Source: Clostridiales bacterium (GTDB lineage Bacteria > Bacillota > Clostridia > Christensenellales > Aristaeellaceae). Taken from it: a stretch of 18,740 nt of DNA. The stretch's first letter is position 1, and each line of letters begins with the position of its first letter. Under the pieces are notes generated by a model, which saw only the letters and a list, made by a program, of their open reading frames with translations, was not told the origin of the DNA and did no database searches. Location of the stretch: NCBI GenBank assembly GCA_019409045.1, contig DXVG01000008.1, positions 1 through 18,740 of the forward strand, read 5' to 3'. Below are positions 14,603 to 18,740 of the stretch, piece after piece. The position numbers and the translations under genes were made by a program.

Positions 14603-16969
14603 TTACTTGCCGGAGCGCCCGCCCAGGCGCGCCCACACATCGCCCGCGAAGGCGCAGGCCCACGCGATGGAGGTCAGCACGCCCGCCAGCAGCGCAAGGC
14701 CCGTCGCGCGCGCCGCGCCCGGCCCGAGCGCGAGCATGCACACCGCGCCCACCAGCATCGGAAAGCCCGTGGCCAGCGCGCGCCGCCAGACCTCCGGCGA
14801 AGCCTTCTGGACGATCTGCGCGCGCGGCATGCGCGTCTTGCCCGGCATGCGGGAGAGCTCGCGCAGCCGGTCGAGCGCCTGCGCGCTCATCAGCACCGAG
14901 AGCACCGCGCAGCAGAGCACCGCCCCCGCGAAGGAGACGTCCACGCGCAGCGCCCAGCCCGCGAGGCACGGCAGCGCGCAGCTCATCAGCGCGCTCGCCA
15001 CGCCGCCCAGCAGCGCCGCGAGGCCGCCGGACACGCCGTGGAAGATGGCGAGCAGCGCGGCAGCGCCCACGCAGGCGACCGCCAGCGCGATCAGCGCCCA
15101 CACCCACACGTCGCTTCCGTATGCGGCGCCTGCGCTCTGCTCGGACACGAGGCGCGCTGCGGGATAGCGGGCGAGGAGCGCCTCCTCCAGCGCGGGCAGC
15201 GCGGCGCAGAGCGCCTCGGCCTGGTCGGCGGGCACGCGGATCTGCACGTCCGTCAGGCCGCTTGCGGCCTCGTCGGCCGTCGCGTCGTCGGCGGTTTCGT
15301 CCGTCGCGGTATCGGCCGTCGCGTCGGAGGCGGTATCATCCGTCGCCGTGTCGGCCGTCGCGTCGGCGGCAGTCTCATCCGTCGTAGTATCAGTAGTCGC
15401 GTCGGAGGCGGTATCATCCGTCGCCGCATCGGTGGTCGCGTCGGAGGCGGTATCATCCGTCGCGGTATCGGCGGTCGCATCGTCCGAGGCCTCCTCCACG
15501 GTCGCGTCGGTTCGGATCACCTGCGCGCCGGAGATGCCCGCGTCGCGCACGGCGGCCTCCACGTCGGAGAGCGCAAATTCCTCGCCCAGCGCGAAGCGCA
15601 CCACCGCGCCGCCGCTCAGGCTCGCATCGCCGCGAAGCCCCGCGCCGCACAGCTGCAAAACAAGCGCCACGACCACGATGGCCGCGCACGCAATGCCCGT
15701 CGCGCGCCGGGGAAGGCGCGGGGCCTTCAGCGCGGCCGCGGGCGTCGCATCGCAGATTTCCAGCGCCGCGCCCGTCATAAAGCGCGACAGCGCCAGAAGC
15801 AGCGCCAGCGCGCTGAGCGAGGCGATCAGAAGCGCCACGGCAAACGCGCGCACCGCGTCGGAGCCCAGCCAGTACGCAAGCCCGCCCGCCAGCGCGAGCG
15901 CGACCCCGCCCTCCAGCCAGGCGCGCGCCGAGGCGCGATACGCGCGGCGCAGCGCGATCTTCGGGGCGTGCCCCTGTTTGTACTGGTCCGCATACTGCTC
16001 CAGCAACAGCGCGCTCCCGCCCGCCATTGCGCCCAGCCCCAAGAGCAGGCCCGCCGCGGCAGAGAGCGTCATGCGCGCAAAGGGGAGCTCGCACAGCAAA
16101 ATCACCACCGCCAGCGCCCAGACAAACAGGTTCAGCGCCGCGGCCACGCCCGCCATGCGGTAGCGCACAATCAGCAACAGCGCCGCCGCCGCCAGCGCCG
16201 CGCACAGCGCGATGGTCGTCATCAGCGCGGCGTTCTCGCCCAGCAGGGGGCTCACGCTCTGCGTGCTCGCAAGCGTCACGCCCTCGGGCAGCTCGCCCGC
16301 GTCCATCACCGCGGCCAGCCGCTGCGCGGCCTCCTCCGCCTCGGCGTAGGTGGCGTAATCGGTCACGGGGATCAGCCCGGCACCGCCTTCGAGCACCAGG
16401 TCCATCCCCGCGGTGGAGACCTGCGCGCCGTCGAGGTAGACGTAGGCGGTGGTGCCCGTAAGCTCGTCCGCGGACTCGGCCAGGCGCTGCGCGGCCTCGT
16501 CGGTCACGCGAAACTCCACGGCGGGCACGCCGCTTCCGGTATCGTCATAGGCGGTCACGGCGGAGGCGGAGGCGATGTCCGCGCCCTCGAGCAGCACATT
16601 GCCGCTCGCATCGGTCAGCTCCACATGCCCGGTCGCGCACACCTCGGAAAGCAGTTCCTCCGCGCCGCTGCGCGCGGGGATATCCACGCGCACGCCGTCG
16701 CCGAGCAGGGAGACGCTCACCCCTCCCAGCTCCAGCGTGGACACGCGCGCGCGAAGCACGTCCACGGCCTGCTGCGCCGTGTCCTCGCTCGCGCTCAGCT
16801 CGGCGGATACGCCGCCGCCCAGGTCGAGCCCGGGCTTTAAGAAGTCGCGGAAGGGATAAAAGCGATACTTGCCCACGCGCAGGCTGCCCGTAAGCCCCAG
16901 AACGGCCACCACAAGCGCCAGCGCGAACACCACGCTCAGTTTTACAATGCTCCTGGTCTTGCTCTGCAT
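14603..16969 (-). CDS. secDF: SecD-SecF fusion, divergent, lacking the usual transmembrane aspartates
   Basis: 788 residues with SecDF layout: TM1 (9-27), first extracytoplasmic domain, TM2-6 (247-397), TM7 (422-441), second extracytoplasmic domain, TM8-12 (621-776). Homology is seen in KPGLDLGGGVS at 45-55 (SecD D1), GSDAVRAFAVALLIASL at 369-385 (normally GTGPVRGFAVTL) and SLSGGAVVRFAL at 450-461 (SecF). SecDF uses the proton gradient to help pull exported proteins from the Sec translocon. Here the SecD TM4 motif normally GMAVDANVLIFER reads GAMAGGSALLLEQ, placing Gly317 at the key Asp, and the SecF TM10 motif normally NDTxVVFDR reads LMSAQALDR, placing Met694 at the second Asp. An Asp/Thr/Ala repeat fills about 495-568. 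The ATG has GGGAGG nine bases upstream. A neighbouring recJ is usual for secDF. Function may be altered. Confidence 0.88.
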   Translation of the reverse strand: MQSKTRSIVKLSVVFALALVVAVLGLTGSLRVGKYRFYPFRDFLKPGLDLGGGVSAELSASEDTAQQAVDVLRARVSTLELGGVSVSLLGDGVRVDIPARSGAEELLSEVCATGHVELTDASGNVLLEGADIASASAVTAYDDTGSGVPAVEFRVTDEAAQRLAESADELTGTTAYVYLDGAQVSTAGMDLVLEGGAGLIPVTDYATYAEAEEAAQRLAAVMDAGELPEGVTLASTQSVSPLLGENAALMTTIALCAALAAAALLLIVRYRMAGVAAALNLFVWALAVVILLCELPFARMTLSAAAGLLLGLGAMAGGSALLLEQYADQYKQGHAPKIALRRAYRASARAWLEGGVALALAGGLAYWLGSDAVRAFAVALLIASLSALALLLALSRFMTGAALEICDATPAAALKAPRLPRRATGIACAAIVVVALVLQLCGAGLRGDASLSGGAVVRFALGEEFALSDVEAAVRDAGISGAQVIRTDATVEEASDDATADTATDDTASDATTDAATDDTASDATTDTTTDETAADATADTATDDTASDATADTATDETADDATADEAASGLTDVQIRVPADQAEALCAALPALEEALLARYPAARLVSEQSAGAAYGSDVWVWALIALAVACVGAAALLAIFHGVSGGLAALLGGVASALMSCALPCLAGWALRVDVSFAGAVLCCAVLSVLMSAQALDRLRELSRMPGKTRMPRAQIVQKASPEVWRRALATGFPMLVGAVCMLALGPGAARATGLALLAGVLTSIAWACAFAGDVWARLGGRSGK
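15282..15476 (-). repeat. Tandem array of five 39-bp units inside secDF (13-residue Asp/Thr/Ala repeats)
   Basis: Five contiguous units start at 15282, 15321, 15360, 15399 and 15438, each 39 bases. On the plus strand each begins GCGTCG and most carry GAGGCGGTATCATCCGTCGC; a decayed sixth copy starts at 15477 and a partial one precedes 15282. The period of 39 keeps the reading frame. In the protein (about residues 498-563) each unit is like TASDATADTATDD, made almost wholly of Asp, Thr and Ala with an occasional Ser or Glu. The units are near-identical but not exact. No spacers, so it is not CRISPR. Confidence 0.95.
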
Positions 16970-17004
16970 AACGTCCGGCCTCCCGGAAAATCTGATAATT
17001 AACT

Positions 17005-17033
17005 ATTATAAGCGCCCAAACCACGCACGTCAA
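17005..17033 (-). promoter_or_regulatory. Strong sigma-70/SigA promoter for secDF
   Basis: On the minus strand TTGACG (17033-17028) is followed after exactly 17 bases by a perfect TATAAT (17010-17005). Transcription should start near 16998, giving a leader of about 29 bases with the GGGAGG ribosome site. It sits in the 135-base divergent region between secDF and the PHP-domain gene. Confidence 0.85.
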
Positions 17034-17072
17034 TAGATTAACCAAAAGTGCCCCGATTTGCTCGATTTTCTG

Positions 17073-17081
17073 TGGTATGCT
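17073..17081 (+). promoter_or_regulatory. Possible weak extended -10 promoter for the PHP gene
   Basis: TGGTATGCT on the plus strand resembles an extended -10 (TGNTATAAT) with two mismatches. No clear -35 lies at 16-18 bases upstream. It is the best candidate in the short space between the secDF promoter and the gene; transcription would begin near 17088, about 17 bases before the ATG. Confidence 0.3.
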
Positions 17082-17104
17082 TGTAAAGAAAGGCGGGAAA
17101 ACCG

Positions 17105-17962
17105 ATGCGGATACGCTCCAATCCCCATACGCACACGACATTTTCCGACGGCCGCTCCACGCCCGAGGAGCAGGTGGCGCGAGCGCTCGAGCTCGGCTTT
17201 GTCTCCCTGGGCTTTTCCGACCACTCCGCGCAGCGCGTGGACGCGTTTGCGGGCATGCCCGAGGCGCAGGAGGGCGCGTACGCGGCATGCGTGCGCGATC
17301 TGGCGGCGCGCTGCGCGGGCCGCCTGCGCGTGTGGCTGGGGCTGGAGCTGGACAGCGACTTCGGCCTCGCCGGGCGCGAGGACTACGACTACATACTGCT
17401 CAGCGGCCACTACGCCGTGGGTGGCGGCATGCGCGCGCTGCTGGATTGCAGGCCGCGCCGCGCGCAGGTGTTCGAGGTGCGCGACCGCGCCTTTGCCGGG
17501 GACGGCGAGGCCATGGCCGCGGACTACTTTTCGCGCCTGGGAAGGCGCGCTTTGCAGCTGCGGCCGCAGATACTGGGGCACTTCGACCTTGTCAAGTACT
17601 TCAACGCCGGCGGCGCGCTCTACGACCCGCGCAGCCCGCGCGTACGTCGCGCGGCGCTTGCCGCGCTGGAGGACATACGCGCAAGCGGCGCGCTCCTGGA
17701 GGTCAACACCGGCGGCATGGCGCGCGGCTATATGGACGAGACCTACCCCTCCCGGCCCCTCATACGCGCGTGGCGGGAGATGGGCGGCGGCGTGATCCTC
17801 GGCTCCGACTGCCACGACGCGGCGCTGATGGACTACGGCTTCGAGCAGGCCTGCGCGCACCTGCGGGAGGACGGCTTTTCCGGCGTGTGGGAGCTGGGCG
17901 GCGAGGGCGAGCCGATGTTTGTCGAGCGGCGATTCGACGATTCGGACACGGCGCTGCCATGA
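17105..17962 (+). CDS. PHP-domain phosphatase, histidinol-phosphatase (HisJ/HisK)-like
   Basis: 285 residues, PHP superfamily metal-dependent phosphoesterase. Seen directly: PHTHTTFSDG at 7-16 (His8, His10), FSDHS with His40, GLELD with Glu81, SGHY with His102, LGHFDLVKYF with His159, LEVNTGG at 199-204 and GSDCHD with Asp235 and His237. These make a full metal-ligand set like that of HisJ enzymes, which remove phosphate from L-histidinol phosphate. No other histidine-biosynthesis gene is in the window, so a different phosphate ester is possible. The ATG at 17105 follows a GAAAGGCGGG stretch. It is divergent from secDF and is a single-gene unit, with AT-rich spacer after it. Confidence 0.9.
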   Translation: MRIRSNPHTHTTFSDGRSTPEEQVARALELGFVSLGFSDHSAQRVDAFAGMPEAQEGAYAACVRDLAARCAGRLRVWLGLELDSDFGLAGREDYDYILLSGHYAVGGGMRALLDCRPRRAQVFEVRDRAFAGDGEAMAADYFSRLGRRALQLRPQILGHFDLVKYFNAGGALYDPRSPRVRRAALAALEDIRASGALLEVNTGGMARGYMDETYPSRPLIRAWREMGGGVILGSDCHDAALMDYGFEQACAHLREDGFSGVWELGGEGEPMFVERRFDDSDTALP

Positions 17963-17974
17963 TATTAACACATA

Positions 17975-17993
17975 TTTTATCATATGGATAAAA
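17975..17993. promoter_or_regulatory. AT-rich inverted repeat upstream of the pyrophosphatase promoter
   Basis: TTTTATC and GATAAAA form a perfect 7-bp inverted repeat with a five-base centre (ATATG). It lies about 18-36 bases upstream of the -35 of the pyrophosphatase promoter, within an AT-rich stretch (about 17960-18045) that stands out from the GC-rich surroundings. It could be an operator or just a UP-like AT-rich element. The stem is too AT-rich to be a convincing terminator for the PHP gene. Confidence 0.3.
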
Positions 17994-18010
17994 ATCTTAA
18001 TGTCTTTTAT

Positions 18011-18039
18011 ATGACGCGCGCGAAGTTTCCATATATAAT
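18011..18039 (+). promoter_or_regulatory. Probable SigA promoter for the membrane pyrophosphatase
   Basis: ATGACG (18011-18016; four of six match TTGACA) is followed after 17 bases by a perfect TATAAT (18034-18039). Transcription would begin near 18046 and leave a leader of about 70 bases, longer than others in this window. Confidence 0.65.
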
Positions 18040-18115
18040 AGTATCTGGTGGGAGTTGCGCATGCCGACGGCCCGGCGCGCGGCTTCCAATGCATGTATTT
18101 CATCAAACAAGGGGG

Positions 18116-18740
18116 ATGCGCAATGTCTGGGTCTATGCCGCGTTGGCAATCTCGATCGCTTCATTCGTCGTGGCCGGTTACTTTTACAAGTGGGTCAAGG
18201 CGCTGCCGGTCGCAAACGACCGCCTCAAAGAGGTCGGCGGTCTCATCCGCGACGGCGCGTTCACGTTCCTCAAGCGCGAATACCGCATACTCGGGCTGTT
18301 CTCGCTGGTGGTGATGGTGCTGATCGTGCTGTTCTTCCCGCACCCGATCTGGATGGGCGACCCGGGCAAGAACGTCACCATGGCGCTGATCTACCTGTTC
18401 GGCACGGCGCTTTCGGGCCTTGCGGGCTATGTGGGCATCTCCATTGCCACGCTGGCCAACGTGCGCAGCGCCACCGCCGCGCAGGACTCCATTCAGAAGT
18501 CCTTCATGGCGGGCTTCCGCGGCGGCGCGGTGATGGGCATGGCGGTCGTGGGCACGTCGCTTGCGGGCGCGGCGCTGGTGTACCTGATCTGGCGCGACCC
18601 GGACATCGTGCTCGCCTTCTCCTTCGGCGCGAGCTCCCTGGCGCTGTTTGCCAAGGCGGGCGGCGGCATCTTCACCAAGACCGCCGACATCGCCGCCGAC
18701 CTGACCGGCAAGGTCGAACTCGGCATCCCCGAGGATGACC
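18116..18740 (+). CDS. hppA: Membrane-bound ion-translocating pyrophosphatase, C-terminus cut off by the window edge
   Basis: The first 208 codons of a protein that is normally about 700 residues. It splits pyrophosphate and pumps H+ or Na+ across the membrane. Seen directly: TM segments at about 5-25, 57-75, 86-112 and 135-158, family segments GYVGISIATLANVRSA near 104-119 and FRGGAVMGMAVVG near 134-146, and the highly diagnostic FGASSLALFAKAGGGIFTKTADIAADLTGKVELGIPEDD at the end, part of the pyrophosphate site. The residues that decide ion and K+ dependence lie beyond the window. The start is uncertain: the ATG at 18116 begins a typical N-terminus (MRNVWVYAALAIS), but the G-rich AAGGGGG touches it instead of sitting 5-9 bases upstream. 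An in-frame ATG at 18089 has no ribosome site. Confidence 0.93.
   Translation, partial: MRNVWVYAALAISIASFVVAGYFYKWVKALPVANDRLKEVGGLIRDGAFTFLKREYRILGLFSLVVMVLIVLFFPHPIWMGDPGKNVTMALIYLFGTALSGLAGYVGISIATLANVRSATAAQDSIQKSFMAGFRGGAVMGMAVVGTSLAGAALVYLIWRDPDIVLAFSFGASSLALFAKAGGGIFTKTADIAADLTGKVELGIPEDD

Noticed and set aside
15282..15476. Regular repeats as a CRISPR array
   Set aside because: The units are directly joined with no spacers, keep a reading frame and lie inside secDF.
13037..16840. A 1267-codon open frame on the plus strand across recJ and secDF
   Set aside because: It is antisense to two certain genes, is full of Arg, His and Ala as expected from GC-rich shadow frames, and includes a mirror image of the 39-bp repeat. 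No family features or promoter.
18055..18738. 227-codon plus-strand frame overlapping the pyrophosphatase
   Set aside because: It is the wrong frame of a clearly recognised pyrophosphatase. Only its ribosome-site-like start at 18061 was kept as part of a finding.

Overview
This 18.7 kb window comes from a GC-rich bacterial chromosome. Gene content suggests a Clostridia-type member of the Bacillota: a fused SecD-SecF, a single bifunctional Rel protein, a recJ-relA-dtd-MBL hydrolase-hemZ gene order, a HemZ-type radical SAM enzyme and a membrane pyrophosphatase. A high-GC gut lineage such as Christensenellales would fit, but that is only a guess. I see no mobile element, CRISPR array, tRNA or rRNA. 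Coding density is very high and the longest gap is about 150 bases.

Layout. Twelve genes lie on the minus strand from 16969 down to 1. Two lie on the plus strand at the right end. Read in transcription order, the minus strand starts with a fused secDF gene (16969-14603), which has a strong promoter and is followed by an intrinsic terminator. Next comes recJ, relA/spoT, dtd, an MBL-fold hydrolase, hemZ, a cyclophilin lipoprotein and a cytoplasmic cyclophilin (14512-6272), packed as one apparent operon. A new near-consensus promoter overlaps the stop codon of the last cyclophilin. It starts a second operon: a membrane-anchored protein with Ig-like repeats, a DUF2461 protein, a class II aldolase and a phosphohexomutase-family protein (6207-1750). 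A transketolase gene with its own extended -10 promoter runs off the left edge. On the plus strand are a PHP-family histidinol-phosphatase-like gene (17105-17962) and the first 208 codons of a membrane proton- or sodium-pumping pyrophosphatase.

How the genes fit together. The central operon combines DNA repair (RecJ), stringent response (Rel), translation quality control (Dtd), a glyoxalase-II-like hydrolase, haem-type radical SAM chemistry and protein folding. The left operon and transketolase are sugar-phosphate enzymes next to a surface protein. Six gene junctions on the minus strand are 4-base ATGA or GTGA overlaps, so translation is probably coupled.

The most unusual gene is secDF. Its overall SecD plus SecF layout is intact, with 12 predicted membrane segments, but the two transmembrane aspartates needed for proton-driven function in studied SecDF proteins appear to be replaced. 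In addition, a loop of its second extracytoplasmic domain carries a tandem array of 39-bp units encoding an Asp/Thr/Ala-only segment. The phosphohexomutase also has altered metal, sugar and phosphate loops, and the cyclophilin lipoprotein has changed active-site residues.
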